Below, piece by piece: positions 51,668 to 60,601 of a stretch of DNA of 64,000 nucleotides; the stretch's first letter is position 1, and each line of letters starts with the position of its first letter. The translations under genes were made by a program, and so were the position numbers. Source of the stretch: Bacillus_BA fengqiuensis (GTDB lineage: Bacteria > Bacillota > Bacilli > Bacillales > Bacillaceae_H); NCBI GenBank assembly GCA_030813035.1, contig JAUSTV010000003.1; one strand, written 5' to 3'. The notes beneath the pieces are model-generated. The model made no database searches. It was not told the DNA's origin and saw nothing but the letters and a program-made list of their open reading frames with translations.

Positions 51668-51685
51668 TCCCTCCTTAAGTCGCTT

Positions 51686-53107
51686 TTAAAAATGGATTGA
51701 TTTTCCGTCAACAGCGAGCGCCGCTTCTCCTATCGCTTCCGACAAGCTTGGATGCGGGTGAATGGTGTGCCCAACTTCCCAAGGAGTCGCATCCAACACC
51801 GTCGCTAGACCCGCTTCAGAAATCATATCTGTCACATGCGGACCAATCATATGGATTCCTAAAAGATCTTGTGTTTCCCGATCGGCAATTATTTTGACGA
51901 ACCCCTCTGCCTCTCCATGGATAAGAGCCTTTCCAATAGCTTTGAACGGGAATTTTCCTATCTTTACCGAATAGCCTTTCTCCGTCGCTTCTTGCTCCGT
52001 TAATCCTATGCTCGCCACTTCCGGGCTGCCGTAAACACACTTTGCAATCATTTCATACTTTAGGGGCATCGTTTTTTCCCCCGCGATATGCTCTACAGCC
52101 ACAATCCCCTCATGTGCCGCAACATGGGCAAGCTGCATCCCGCCGATCACATCGCCAATGGCGTAAATATGGGACTCTTTCGTTTGATAAAACGAATTGG
52201 TTTGAATAAATTCGTTCTCAATCATGATATCCGTATTTTCAAGCCCAATATTCTCGACATTCGCTTGCCTGCCGACAGAAACGAGCAGTTTATCCGCTTT
52301 GACTTCTTTCGTTTCTCCCTGAACGTCAACCCCAATGATAATCCCCTTCTGAATTTGCAAAGTATCGGGAAGTACCTTGGCATTCGTCATGATGGTCACA
52401 CCCTTTTCCTTTAACAGCCGCTCCATCTCTTTGGAAACCTCGTAATCCTCTGTCGGTAAAATGCGGTCACTGTATTCCATAATGGTGACATCCACGTCGA
52501 AATCCCGCAGCATCGAAGCCCATTCAATACCGATCACTCCGCCGCCTGCAATCGCAATGGAGGAAGGGAGCTCAGACATTTGCAGCGCTTCATCTGAAGT
52601 CATCACATATTGTCCGTCTATCTCTAACCCGGGTAATGTCCTTGGTCTGGAACCCGTTGCAACCAAAACATTTTTCGGCAAAATCATCTGATTTTCCTCC
52701 CCGCTGTTCATTTCAACGGAAATCGTGCCAGGCATGGGAGAAAAGATTGAAGGACCCAAAATTCGTCCAATCCCTTCATATACATCGATTTTCCCTTTTT
52801 TCATTAGGTACCTGATTCCGTTATGGAGTTGATTGATGATAGACTGTTTTCTCTCCTGGACTTTCAGAAAATCTAATTTTACAGCCTCCGTCAAAACCCC
52901 AAATTCTGCTGCTCGTTTTGTGGCGGTGTATACTTCGGCACTTTTTAAAAGTGTCTTACTCGGAATGCAGCCGTTGTGTAAACACGTCCCTCCAAGATGT
53001 TTTTTTTCCACGACCGCTACGGTTAAACCAAGCTGGGCTGCACGAATCGCCGCCACATATCCGCCTGTTCCTCCTCCTAGAATGGCCAGGTCGTATTCCA
53101 CTGTCAT
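51686..53107 (-). CDS. lpdV: Dihydrolipoyl dehydrogenase E3 (branched-chain specific)
   Basis: A 473-residue flavoprotein disulfide reductase: FAD motif ILGGGTGGYVAA, redox disulfide GGTCLHNGCIPSK, NAD motif IAGGGVIGIE and the His-Glu pair near HPHPSLSEAIGEA. It regenerates the lipoyl groups of BkdB. Start 53107 has GGAGGG 8 bases upstream. Confidence 0.95.
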   Translation of the reverse strand: MTVEYDLAILGGGTGGYVAAIRAAQLGLTVAVVEKKHLGGTCLHNGCIPSKTLLKSAEVYTATKRAAEFGVLTEAVKLDFLKVQERKQSIINQLHNGIRYLMKKGKIDVYEGIGRILGPSIFSPMPGTISVEMNSGEENQMILPKNVLVATGSRPRTLPGLEIDGQYVMTSDEALQMSELPSSIAIAGGGVIGIEWASMLRDFDVDVTIMEYSDRILPTEDYEVSKEMERLLKEKGVTIMTNAKVLPDTLQIQKGIIIGVDVQGETKEVKADKLLVSVGRQANVENIGLENTDIMIENEFIQTNSFYQTKESHIYAIGDVIGGMQLAHVAAHEGIVAVEHIAGEKTMPLKYEMIAKCVYGSPEVASIGLTEQEATEKGYSVKIGKFPFKAIGKALIHGEAEGFVKIIADRETQDLLGIHMIGPHVTDMISEAGLATVLDATPWEVGHTIHPHPSLSEAIGEAALAVDGKSIHF

Positions 53108-53124
53108 AACACAATCCCTCCTTA

Positions 53125-54234
53125 TCACTGAAACACTGTCGTGTTCACCTTGTTTTTTATATAATTTTTTACCTGCTCCTCGCCATGAAGCACACGCAAG
53201 GCACCTTCCGCAAGAGCCTGCAACTCATTTTCACCCGCGTGGACGATGACATCCGCGATCCAATTTACTCGATCTATAATAAGATGAACGAATGCCTTTG
53301 CATGCGCTAAATTGCCTGTCAAAATGATGGTATCTACTTTTCCATGGATGGCCGTGCTTGCCGCTCCAATCTCTTTGGCAATGTGATAAGCCATCCCCTC
53401 GAATACAAGCCGGGCCTTTTCATTTCCTGCAGCAATCAGCTTCTCTACTTCCCGTATATCCGACGTTCCTAAATATCCCGCAAGCCCCCCTTGCCCGATA
53501 AGCATTCTCATCACTTCGTCCCGATAATACTTACCGGAGTAACAAAGGGCTACCAGGTCCCCTGCCGGAACTGTACCTGCACGTTCCAGACTGAATGGAC
53601 CATCTCCATGCAATCCATTGTTCACGTCAATCACTTTGCCGCGCTTATGTACGCCCACAGTGATTCCGCTCCCCATATGAACAACGATTAAATTTAAGTC
53701 TTCGTATCGTTTATTTAGCTCTTTTGCTGCACGTCTTGCTGCCGCTTTTTGATTCAAGGCGTGAAAAATGCTTTTCCGCTCAATGACAGGTACACCTGAT
53801 AAGCGGGCGTACGGCTCCATTTCATCCACTACCACAGGATCAACAATAAAGGCGGGAATATTGAGCCCTGAAGCGATTTCGTGGGCAATGATTCCTCCTA
53901 GATTGGAAACGTGCTGTCCTGCATATCCCCGTTTTAAATCACTTAACATAAGATCATTCACTTCATAAGTGCCGCCTTCAATCGGCCTTAATAACCCTCC
54001 GCGTCCACACACGGCATCCAGTTTGGAAAGGTTGATTCCTTCATGATCAAGGGCTTGGAGAATCGTTTCTTTTCTAAAAACATACTGATCAATAATCGTT
54101 TTATACTCGCTCAAGTCACCGCTGTCATAACGAACCGTTTTCTCAAAGATAAGACGTTCATTTTGAAAAACCCCCATTTTAGTAGAGGCAGAACCTGGAT
54201 TGAGCGTTAGGATACGATAATCTTTCGTGTCCAA
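53125..54234 (-). CDS. buk: Butyrate kinase
   Basis: A 369-residue ASKHA kinase with the phosphate motif LTLNPGSASTK and VHMGSGITVG. It makes ATP from branched or straight acyl phosphates. In B. subtilis it pairs with Ptb, which supplies acyl phosphate; no ptb is present here. It lies between bcd (41 bp) and lpdV (17 bp). Confidence 0.93.
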   Translation of the reverse strand: MDTKDYRILTLNPGSASTKMGVFQNERLIFEKTVRYDSGDLSEYKTIIDQYVFRKETILQALDHEGINLSKLDAVCGRGGLLRPIEGGTYEVNDLMLSDLKRGYAGQHVSNLGGIIAHEIASGLNIPAFIVDPVVVDEMEPYARLSGVPVIERKSIFHALNQKAAARRAAKELNKRYEDLNLIVVHMGSGITVGVHKRGKVIDVNNGLHGDGPFSLERAGTVPAGDLVALCYSGKYYRDEVMRMLIGQGGLAGYLGTSDIREVEKLIAAGNEKARLVFEGMAYHIAKEIGAASTAIHGKVDTIILTGNLAHAKAFVHLIIDRVNWIADVIVHAGENELQALAEGALRVLHGEEQVKNYIKNKVNTTVFQ

Positions 54235-54275
54235 CTTTAATCCTCCTAAGTCGTAAGATACATCCGTAAGCCATG

Positions 54276-55379
54276 TTAACTGTGTCGGCGGCGACTCAGA
54301 ATGTGGTGGCTGTTTTGTAAAAATTGACTTCGTGAATTTCTCATTCGTTCAATACGTTCTTCCGCTAATCGGTCTGCTGCGGCATAGGTGGGAATCCCAT
54401 CCCGCTTGGCAATCTCCATCACACGTTCAATGTTATAGTAGATTCCCTCTACCTTTTTTAAGGCACGTTCATGATTATACCCGTACAGTTCATCTGCCAC
54501 GTTAATGACTCCTCCGGCATTAATGACATAGTCGGGAGCATAAACGATTCCCATATCATGAATGAGATCCCCGTGACGCGCTTCTTTTAATTGATTATTT
54601 GCCGCCCCTGCAATCACTTTCGCTTTTAGCTGTGGAATGGTCGTATCATTAATGGTCGCCCCCAATGCGCATGGGGCATAAATATCACATTCCACCCCAT
54701 AAATATCGTTAGGGTCGACAGCCGTTGCCCCGAACGCTTCCACAGCGCGCTGAATTGCTTCTTTCTGGATATCTGTCACAATAAGCCTAGCCCCTTCTTC
54801 ATGCAAATGTTTGCAGAGGTTAAACGCAACATTTCCGACTCCTTGTACAGCAATGACTTTTCCTTCAAGCGAGTCTGTTCCAAACGCTTCTTTGGCAGCA
54901 GCCTTCATCCCCTTATAAACTCCGTAAGCCGTAACTGGAGATGGATTGCCTGAAGAGCCGAACGCAGGAGAAACTCCTGTGACATAATCGGTTTCCTGGT
55001 AGATAATATCCATATCTTCTACCGTCGTACCGACATCTTCCGCTGTAATGTAGCGGCCGTTTAACCCTTGAATGTAACGCCCAAATGCCCGAAACATTTC
55101 TTCATTCTTCTCTTTTCGGGGATCGCCAATAATGACGGTTTTTCCTCCTCCCAAATTCAATCCCGCAACGGCATTTTTATATGTCATACCTCTTGCCAAA
55201 CGGAGCGCATCTTCAATGGCCGCTTCTTCGGATTCATATGTCCACATTCTCGTTCCGCCAAGAGCCGGCCCCAGTGTCGTATCATGAATAGCAATAATGG
55301 CTTTTAGTCCTGACTGCTCATCTTGACAAAAGACCAACTGTTCGTAATCATATTTTTTCATATATTCAAAAATTTCCAT
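54276..55379 (-). CDS. bcd: Leucine dehydrogenase
   Basis: A 367-residue amino-acid dehydrogenase deaminating Leu, Val and Ile to 2-oxoacids with NAD. Catalytic Lys80 (NLGGGKTVI), Asp115 and the NAD motif VQGVGNVA are present. Start 55379 has GGAGG 7 bases upstream. It is the first gene of this bkd operon, about 130 bp below a sigma-54 promoter. Confidence 0.95.
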   Translation of the reverse strand: MEIFEYMKKYDYEQLVFCQDEQSGLKAIIAIHDTTLGPALGGTRMWTYESEEAAIEDALRLARGMTYKNAVAGLNLGGGKTVIIGDPRKEKNEEMFRAFGRYIQGLNGRYITAEDVGTTVEDMDIIYQETDYVTGVSPAFGSSGNPSPVTAYGVYKGMKAAAKEAFGTDSLEGKVIAVQGVGNVAFNLCKHLHEEGARLIVTDIQKEAIQRAVEAFGATAVDPNDIYGVECDIYAPCALGATINDTTIPQLKAKVIAGAANNQLKEARHGDLIHDMGIVYAPDYVINAGGVINVADELYGYNHERALKKVEGIYYNIERVMEIAKRDGIPTYAAADRLAEERIERMRNSRSQFLQNSHHILSRRRHS

Positions 55380-55507
55380 ACTCATTCCTCCTGGTGATTG
55401 TGATCGCTTGATGTCTTGGCTGTATAAACTGAGGTAAAGGAAACTTCCTTCGGCAGAAACTGATGCCTGTTAGAAGCAAATAACCCGTTTTACTCACTTT
55501 ACTAATC

Positions 55508-55525
55508 ATGCAAGAATAATGCCAA
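55508..55525 (-). promoter_or_regulatory. Sigma-54 (SigL) promoter of the bcd-bkd operon
   Basis: TTGGCATTATTCTTGCAT on the minus strand fits the -24/-12 consensus TGGCAC-N5-TTGCW with correct spacing. Its neighbour BkdR is a sigma-54 activator, as in B. subtilis. Confidence 0.8.
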
Positions 55526-55560
55526 ACTACTAATACTCTCTTATCATGTTTCCACCTAAA

Positions 55561-55607
55561 AAAAGCATGCAATAAATTGCACAATACGCAATTTATTGCA
55601 TGCTTTT
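55561..55607. terminator. Terminator of bkdR, perfect 20-bp stem
   Basis: Arms 55561-55580 and 55588-55607 are exact complements around a 7-nt loop and run into T7 on the minus strand. The bkdR stop lies inside the first-transcribed arm. Confidence 0.88.
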
Positions 55608-57665
55608 TTCTTCAATTTGATATTTCTCAAGCTTATAATACAAAGATCTAATCGAAATCCCCAGATGACGGGCTGTCTTTGTTTTATTTCCATCATATTT
55701 TTTTAGTGTTTCGCCGATAATGACAGCTTCATACTGTTCCATCAAAGAAGCCAATGTCTCGTTCCCTTCAATCGGCGCATTCTCCCCTAAACGATTTCCT
55801 TGTTCCTTTACATGAGTTTGCAACGGCGGGATATGGTGGACATCAATCCATAATTCACTGAAATTCATATAAATCATCGCCCTGCCCAACACGTTTTCCA
55901 ATTCTCGGACATTTCCCGGCCAATCATATTTTTGCAGCAGTTGAACAGCCTCTTTTGTAACCCCCTCTACATGGCGTCCATAGTCTTGGTTGATTTTCGT
56001 AATTAACCGAAGGGCAATCTGTTCAATGTCTTCCTTATGATGTCGGAGAGGAGGAATGAAAATAGGAATTTTATTGAGCCGATAATATAAATCTTCCCTT
56101 ATTTTGCCCGATACCATTCCTTTTTCCAAGTTTACATTCGTCGCAGCAATAATTCGCACGTTAATGGAAATGGGTGTTGTTCCTCCAACGCGAACGATTT
56201 CGCTTTCTTGAAGGACCCTTAACAATTTTGCTTGCATATGAGCCGATAATTCACCAATTTCATCTAAAAAAATGCTGCCATTATTCGCTTCTTCGAATAA
56301 GCCCCTCTTTCCACCCCGTCTTGCACCGGAAAACGCTCCCTCCTCATATCCAAACAGTTCGCTCTCTAATAAAGATTCTGAGAGTGCTGCACAATTCACC
56401 CGCACGAATTTGTTATATTTTCGATTGCTCGCATTATGAATGGCATGAGCAAACAGTTCTTTCCCTGTTCCCGATTCTCCACGCAGCAATACCGTCGCCG
56501 GAGTATTAGCCGCCAGCTTCGCTTGTTCTACAGCGATGCGAAACTCTTCCGACGTCCCGATAATATCTTCAAATGAGTATTTTGCTTCAAGTGTCCGAAT
56601 AATTTGCCTCGCACGGTTCAATTCATTCGTTAGCAATTGAATTTCTGACATATCGTGAATGACACCCACGCTTCCTTTCAGCTTCCCATCAACGATGATG
56701 GGAGCAACATTCACGATGACATCTTTCCGTTTTGGGCCCACCTTCATTCTGACTCCGCGCACCGGCCTTCTTGTTTTCAATACTTTCATATGCATACTTT
56801 CCCCTTCGGAGATGTCTGTTGCAGCGGGCTTCCCAATAACATCTTCTTCTCGCAGACCCGTTAATTTCGTATAGGCAGGATTAATCAAAATTCCTCTTCC
56901 TTGCTCATCTACGACAGAAATCGCCTCCTCGGATGACTGAATGATTGCCTCAAGCATTGTCTGAATTTCTTTTAAGTTTGTCAGCTCCTCTGCCAAATCC
57001 ACTACTTCCGTAATATCTTTAAAAATGGAAAATGCTCCAAAAAGCTTGCCTTCTTCATCTACCATCGGTATGCGGGAGGTGATGATTTTCCGTCCATTTT
57101 GCAATAAAAACTCTTGGTTGCGATCGCTGTTCCTCGTTTGTACAATAGCCGGTAATTGACTGCTTGGAATGCAGTCATGAATGTGCCGGCCAAGAACATC
57201 TTCTCTCCGGTGCCCGGTCATTCTTTCGGCTCCGCGATTAAAAAGGGTAATCATTCCATCTTGATTGATGACAATCATCCCATCATGTGTAGAGTTAAAA
57301 ATAAGATCATGTTTGTAAGACTCATCTTTTAAGACACGAATGAGCGCTTCCTTCTCTTCCATCAACACAGCCGTACTGTAGACGACTTCCCTTGGAATCA
57401 AAATCATTTTCTCGTGGCGCTCTCGCTGCAATTCCTCAAATATAGCCGGACTTCCCGTCGCTTCCACGACAATATCTATTTCATCATTTAGAAAGGAACG
57501 CCAGTCTGTTCCCGTGATGATATTGTATTGCCCGGCCACTTGTATCCCAGGCGCATCTTCATTTCGGTCTATTACAGCACATACTTTCATCGTTTCTGTC
57601 TCAAGCATGATTTTCAAAATCGCAAGACCGCACTTTCCCGCTCCAATAATTAATACTTTTCGCAT
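55593..57665 (-). CDS. bkdR: Sigma-54-dependent activator BkdR
   Basis: A 690-residue regulator: N-terminal Rossmann-like segment (LIIGAGKCGLAIL), two PAS domains (about 110-230 and 235-350), an AAA+ domain (Walker A GESGTGKE, sigma-54 contact loop GAFSGA instead of GAFTGA, Walker B SIFLDEIGEL) and a Fis-type helix-turn-helix (TARHLGISIRSLYYKLEKY). It should activate the operon below it from upstream sites when branched-chain substrates are present. Start 57665 has GGTGG 6 bases upstream. Confidence 0.93.
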   Translation of the reverse strand: MRKVLIIGAGKCGLAILKIMLETETMKVCAVIDRNEDAPGIQVAGQYNIITGTDWRSFLNDEIDIVVEATGSPAIFEELQRERHEKMILIPREVVYSTAVLMEEKEALIRVLKDESYKHDLIFNSTHDGMIVINQDGMITLFNRGAERMTGHRREDVLGRHIHDCIPSSQLPAIVQTRNSDRNQEFLLQNGRKIITSRIPMVDEEGKLFGAFSIFKDITEVVDLAEELTNLKEIQTMLEAIIQSSEEAISVVDEQGRGILINPAYTKLTGLREEDVIGKPAATDISEGESMHMKVLKTRRPVRGVRMKVGPKRKDVIVNVAPIIVDGKLKGSVGVIHDMSEIQLLTNELNRARQIIRTLEAKYSFEDIIGTSEEFRIAVEQAKLAANTPATVLLRGESGTGKELFAHAIHNASNRKYNKFVRVNCAALSESLLESELFGYEEGAFSGARRGGKRGLFEEANNGSIFLDEIGELSAHMQAKLLRVLQESEIVRVGGTTPISINVRIIAATNVNLEKGMVSGKIREDLYYRLNKIPIFIPPLRHHKEDIEQIALRLITKINQDYGRHVEGVTKEAVQLLQKYDWPGNVRELENVLGRAMIYMNFSELWIDVHHIPPLQTHVKEQGNRLGENAPIEGNETLASLMEQYEAVIIGETLKKYDGNKTKTARHLGISIRSLYYKLEKYQIEEKSMQ

Positions 57666-57781
57666 ACTCCACCACCTATCGTATCGTCCACACACCTTTT
57701 TTTATCATGACAGCGTTTCAAAAACCGGCTTGACAAATTTCTACGTTCTTATATGATTCAGTTGAAGGATATTTTTAGTAC

Positions 57782-57855
57782 GTGTTCACAAAAGAGAAGA
57801 AAAAAGGACCGAAAAGTTCGACCGTCATTTTTCCCGGACTTTTTGAACAACCTCT
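57782..57855. repeat. Dispersed TIR-bounded repeat, family A copy 3 (ends only)
   Basis: It has the two ends of the family A repeat (GTGTTCA...GGACCGA and GACGGTCA-type...TTGAACAACCTCT, here CCGTCATTTTTCCCGG) joined with no interior. It lies between bkdR and yqzF. Confidence 0.75.
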
Positions 57856-57877
57856 TTAAGAAAGGATTTACTGACTA

Positions 57878-58123
57878 ATGAGTAGAATCATTGCCCTTAT
57901 CGTGCTCCTCATACCCGGAGCTTTCGCTGCATATGGAATTAAATTAATGAGAGATATGGTATTTGGCATTCTTCAACCCCCGTTTACCTCTCTTTTCTTC
58001 CAATTTACCGCAGGATTCCTTTTATTCCTGCTCGGCCTCGGTTTTGTAGCCGGTTTTATTCTTCATCGCGACCGTAAGCAGAATAAAGTTCAAACAAAGT
58101 TTCAAAAAAAGAGACCGTTATGA
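57878..58123 (+). CDS. yqzF: YqzF family membrane protein (DUF2627)
   Basis: An 81-residue protein with two transmembrane helices (about 3-23 and 42-63) and a basic cytoplasmic tail (HRDRKQNKVQTKFQKKR). It matches YqzF, of unknown function, at the same position between bkdR and yqiK as in B. subtilis. The ATG follows the family A repeat by 22 bp. Confidence 0.82.
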   Translation: MSRIIALIVLLIPGAFAAYGIKLMRDMVFGILQPPFTSLFFQFTAGFLLFLLGLGFVAGFILHRDRKQNKVQTKFQKKRPL

Positions 58124-58136
58124 TTTTATCCCTCAT

Positions 58137-58230
58137 TAACGGGCAGTAAGACCCCCACTTCAAAATTCGAGAGAAATCGAAGAAGTCTAAGTGGGGATAA
58201 CTGCCCGTAAAAGCCCAATAAGATCGACTA
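58137..58230 (+). repeat. Nested-palindrome repeat, copy 2
   Basis: GGGCAGT...ACTGCCC outer stem, an inner CCCCACTT/AAGTGGGG stem and the tail AATAAGATCGACTA. Compared with 6606-6682 the outer stem and tail are kept while the inner stem differs. It lies between convergent yqzF and yqiK. Confidence 0.7.
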
Positions 58231-58277
58231 ACCATCAGTGGGGGATGAAAGAAGATCCACACTAATGAAAGTTTCCT

Positions 58278-59021
58278 TTATAACCGTCTCTTTTTTGATT
58301 TGTCCGTTTTAAAAAGTTTTACCGCTTTTTCTGGATAATCCGTAATCAAGGCATCACACCCAAGGTCATACAGCTTCTTCATCGTCTCGGTGTCGTTTAC
58401 TGTATAAGGACGGACAGGCAGCTTTTCACTATGGGCTCCATAAATTACAATGTCATTTACAGTTCGGTAATTGGGGTGCAACCCCTTTACCGATATATGT
58501 TTAGCATAGTTCCATGGCTCAAACATTTGCAATGAATATAAAATGGCCGTCTCAACCGTAGAATCAAGACTCACGACACGAGCCATGCTATTATGGTTAA
58601 AAGACGATAAAATCGCGGCATCTTTCATGTTCAATTTGTACAGTAAATCCAGTACCTTCATTTCCAGATAAGGATATTCGAATACATTATTCTTTAACTC
58701 AATATTTACTTTTAGCGAAAGTCCAGCCGCCCATTCCAATACTTCGTCCAGGGTCGGGACCGGGCACTTGCCATACTTTCCTTTAAATTTGTAACTGGCA
58801 TCCAGCTTTCGGATTTGGGTATAAGTCAAGTCTCTCACATATCCAGTCCCGTTTGTCGTCCGATCTACCGTTTCATCGTGAATAACAATAAGCTCGCCAT
58901 CCTTTGACATGTGTACGTCCAATTCAATCCCGTCTGCCCCTACTCGGGCGGCCTCTTGAAAGGAAATCATCGTATTTTCAGGAAATGTTCCCGCTGCTCC
59001 CCGGTGTCCATAAATCTCCAC
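58278..59021 (-). CDS. yqiK: Glycerophosphodiester phosphodiesterase YqiK
   Basis: A 247-residue GDPD with GHRGAAGTFPENT and ELDVHMSKDGELIVIHDE, carrying the catalytic His pair and metal-binding Glu/Asp, and a closing DALITDYPEKA. It hydrolyses glycerophosphodiesters to glycerol-3-phosphate. There is no signal peptide. The GTG at 59021 has AGGAG 9 bases upstream and is preferred over a TTG three codons earlier. Confidence 0.9.
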   Translation of the reverse strand: MEIYGHRGAAGTFPENTMISFQEAARVGADGIELDVHMSKDGELIVIHDETVDRTTNGTGYVRDLTYTQIRKLDASYKFKGKYGKCPVPTLDEVLEWAAGLSLKVNIELKNNVFEYPYLEMKVLDLLYKLNMKDAAILSSFNHNSMARVVSLDSTVETAILYSLQMFEPWNYAKHISVKGLHPNYRTVNDIVIYGAHSEKLPVRPYTVNDTETMKKLYDLGCDALITDYPEKAVKLFKTDKSKKRRL

Positions 59022-59150
59022 AATGGTCAACTCCTTTTCATTTTACATTCATTATGATACTTTTTTCTTTTCACCCGATAAAATCCTTTTCTTTTACAAA
59101 ATTTTTGCTATACTTACATGTACATTTTACAATTGAAAGGAAGATAACGT

Positions 59151-59306
59151 ATGAGACCTTTGCAGCTTTCTCCCGAAACAGCCGTCAAGTTAGCGGAAGC
59201 ATTAAATATTCCTTTGGAACAATTAATGCACATGCCTCAACACATTTTATTGCAAAAAATGGCTGAGCTTAACCGAAAAGAAGAAGAAAAAAAAGGTGAG
59301 TCCTAA
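59151..59306 (+). CDS. YycC-like small protein
   Basis: A 51-residue ORF starting MRPLQLSPETAVKLAEALN with HMPQHILLQKMAEL, then a Lys/Glu-rich tail. It resembles the YycC family of unknown function. GAAAGGAAG lies upstream. Its last four codons are the start of a 25-bp perfect palindrome, so the 3' end doubles as part of a hairpin. Confidence 0.75.
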   Translation: MRPLQLSPETAVKLAEALNIPLEQLMHMPQHILLQKMAELNRKEEEKKGES

Positions 59307-59346
59307 GACGAAATGATTTTCATCATTTCGTCTTAGGACTCACCTT
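59293..59346 (-). terminator. 25-bp perfect hairpin at the spo0A/yycC-like 3' ends
   Basis: Arms 59293-59317 and 59322-59346 are exact complements around a 4-nt loop. On the minus strand the hairpin is followed by T6CTTCTT, so it can terminate spo0A about 150 nt after its stop; on the plus strand no T-run follows. It includes the end and stop of the YycC-like gene. Confidence 0.75.
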
Positions 59347-59492
59347 CAAAAAATATCATAGAAACTCCCGGAAAGAGAGGAGCTTCATAATATTTATTTG
59401 ATTCTAAAACATGTCTTTCGTTGGAATCTCCTGTTTCAATCAGGTACTTACTTTGACTATTCTTTAACTCGACTTACTTAGTCCTTACCGTT

Positions 59493-60284
59493 TCAAGAAG
59501 CTTTATGTTCCAGCCTTAATTTATCAGCGACCATTGCAATGAATTCGGAATTCGTCGGTTTCGCTTTCGTCATGCTGACCGTATAGCCAAAAAGAGATGA
59601 GATGGAATCAATGTTTCCACGGCTCCATGCCACTTCAATTGCGTGACGGATTGCACGTTCCACACGGCTTGCTGTGGTATTGTATTTTTTCGCAATATCC
59701 GGATACAGCACTTTTGTAATGGATCCTAATAACTCAATGTCTTTATAAACCATTGAAATGGCTTCACGCAAATAGAGATACCCTTTAATATGTGCAGGCA
59801 CCCCAATCTCATGAATAATGCTTGTAATATTGGCATCGAGGTTATTCGATTTTCCTTCACGAGATACTTTCACTGCTGATGTCATGGAACGTCTTACGAC
59901 CGGTGATGATTTGCCGCTTACCTGTCTAATATGGCTGACAAGATTCTCCATGTCAAATGGCTTTAAAATAAAGTAAGATGCGCCTAAATCAACCGCTTTT
60001 TTCGTTACATCCTCTTGACCAAAAGCCGTTAACATAATGACATTCGGATAATTTTCCTTTTTCATTTCTTTCACTTGGCCCAATACTGCCAATCCGTCTA
60101 AATGAGGCATAATAATATCAAGAACAAGCACGTCCGGATCTTTATCTCTTAACATGGATAAACATTCTTGACCATTGTAAGCAACTCCGATAACTTCCAT
60201 ATCATCTTGGGCTGAAATATAATCTTCTAGAAGTCCGATTAACTCTCTGTTGTCATCCACTAAACAAACCTTAATTTTTTTCAC
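59493..60284 (-). CDS. spo0A: Sporulation master regulator Spo0A
   Basis: A 263-residue response regulator. The receiver domain has acidic residues Asp10/Asp11, phospho-acceptor Asp56 (VLDIIMPHLDG) and FILKPFD; the DNA-binding domain (about 140-263) ends as in B. subtilis (NSEFIAMVADKLRLEHKAS). Residues 115-140 are a variable linker. The start is the GTG at 60284, with GGAGG 8 bases upstream; an in-frame upstream extension covers the promoter region. It is 317 bp below spoIVB. Confidence 0.97.
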   Translation of the reverse strand: MKKIKVCLVDDNRELIGLLEDYISAQDDMEVIGVAYNGQECLSMLRDKDPDVLVLDIIMPHLDGLAVLGQVKEMKKENYPNVIMLTAFGQEDVTKKAVDLGASYFILKPFDMENLVSHIRQVSGKSSPVVRRSMTSAVKVSREGKSNNLDANITSIIHEIGVPAHIKGYLYLREAISMVYKDIELLGSITKVLYPDIAKKYNTTASRVERAIRHAIEVAWSRGNIDSISSLFGYTVSMTKAKPTNSEFIAMVADKLRLEHKAS

Positions 60285-60347
60285 AACAGATTCCTCCTCA
60301 ATCCCTGTAATCCTCGCATTTATCCTATCTTTTATTCTAAATGATGA

Positions 60348-60374
60348 TTTCGACAATGCAACAAATTTTCCTTT
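60348..60374 (-). promoter_or_regulatory. Sigma-H promoter with Spo0A box upstream of spo0A
   Basis: On the minus strand AAAGGAAAA (-35, 60366-60374), an 11-bp spacer and GTCGAAA (-10 like) fit sigma-H. TTGTCGAAA (60348-60356) is a perfect 0A box overlapping the -10. A second box-like CGTCGAAAA lies at 60436-60444. The arrangement fits autoregulated sporulation-phase transcription. Confidence 0.6.
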
Positions 60375-60515
60375 ATTTTTTTTAAAAAAAGTAAATTACT
60401 TGAAATTACTACCACTTTCTCTGTTTTTCTCCATTTTTCGACGTAAGTTCTTTTTTGACAAAGAGTAAAGGTTTCGCTGAAAACGTGCAAAACGATTATT
60501 TTACACGAATAAATC

Positions 60516-60543
60516 AAAAATGATGAAAATCAACATCATTTTT
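60516..60543 (-). terminator. Terminator of spoIVB
   Basis: A 10-bp A/T-rich stem AAAAATGATG with complement and a T-rich end on the minus strand, about 60 bp after the spoIVB stop. Confidence 0.6.
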
Positions 60544-60601
60544 TTACAACGAAATCACTTTATTATACACGGAAAAAACGGAAAGAAAAAGACGAACTCT
60601 G

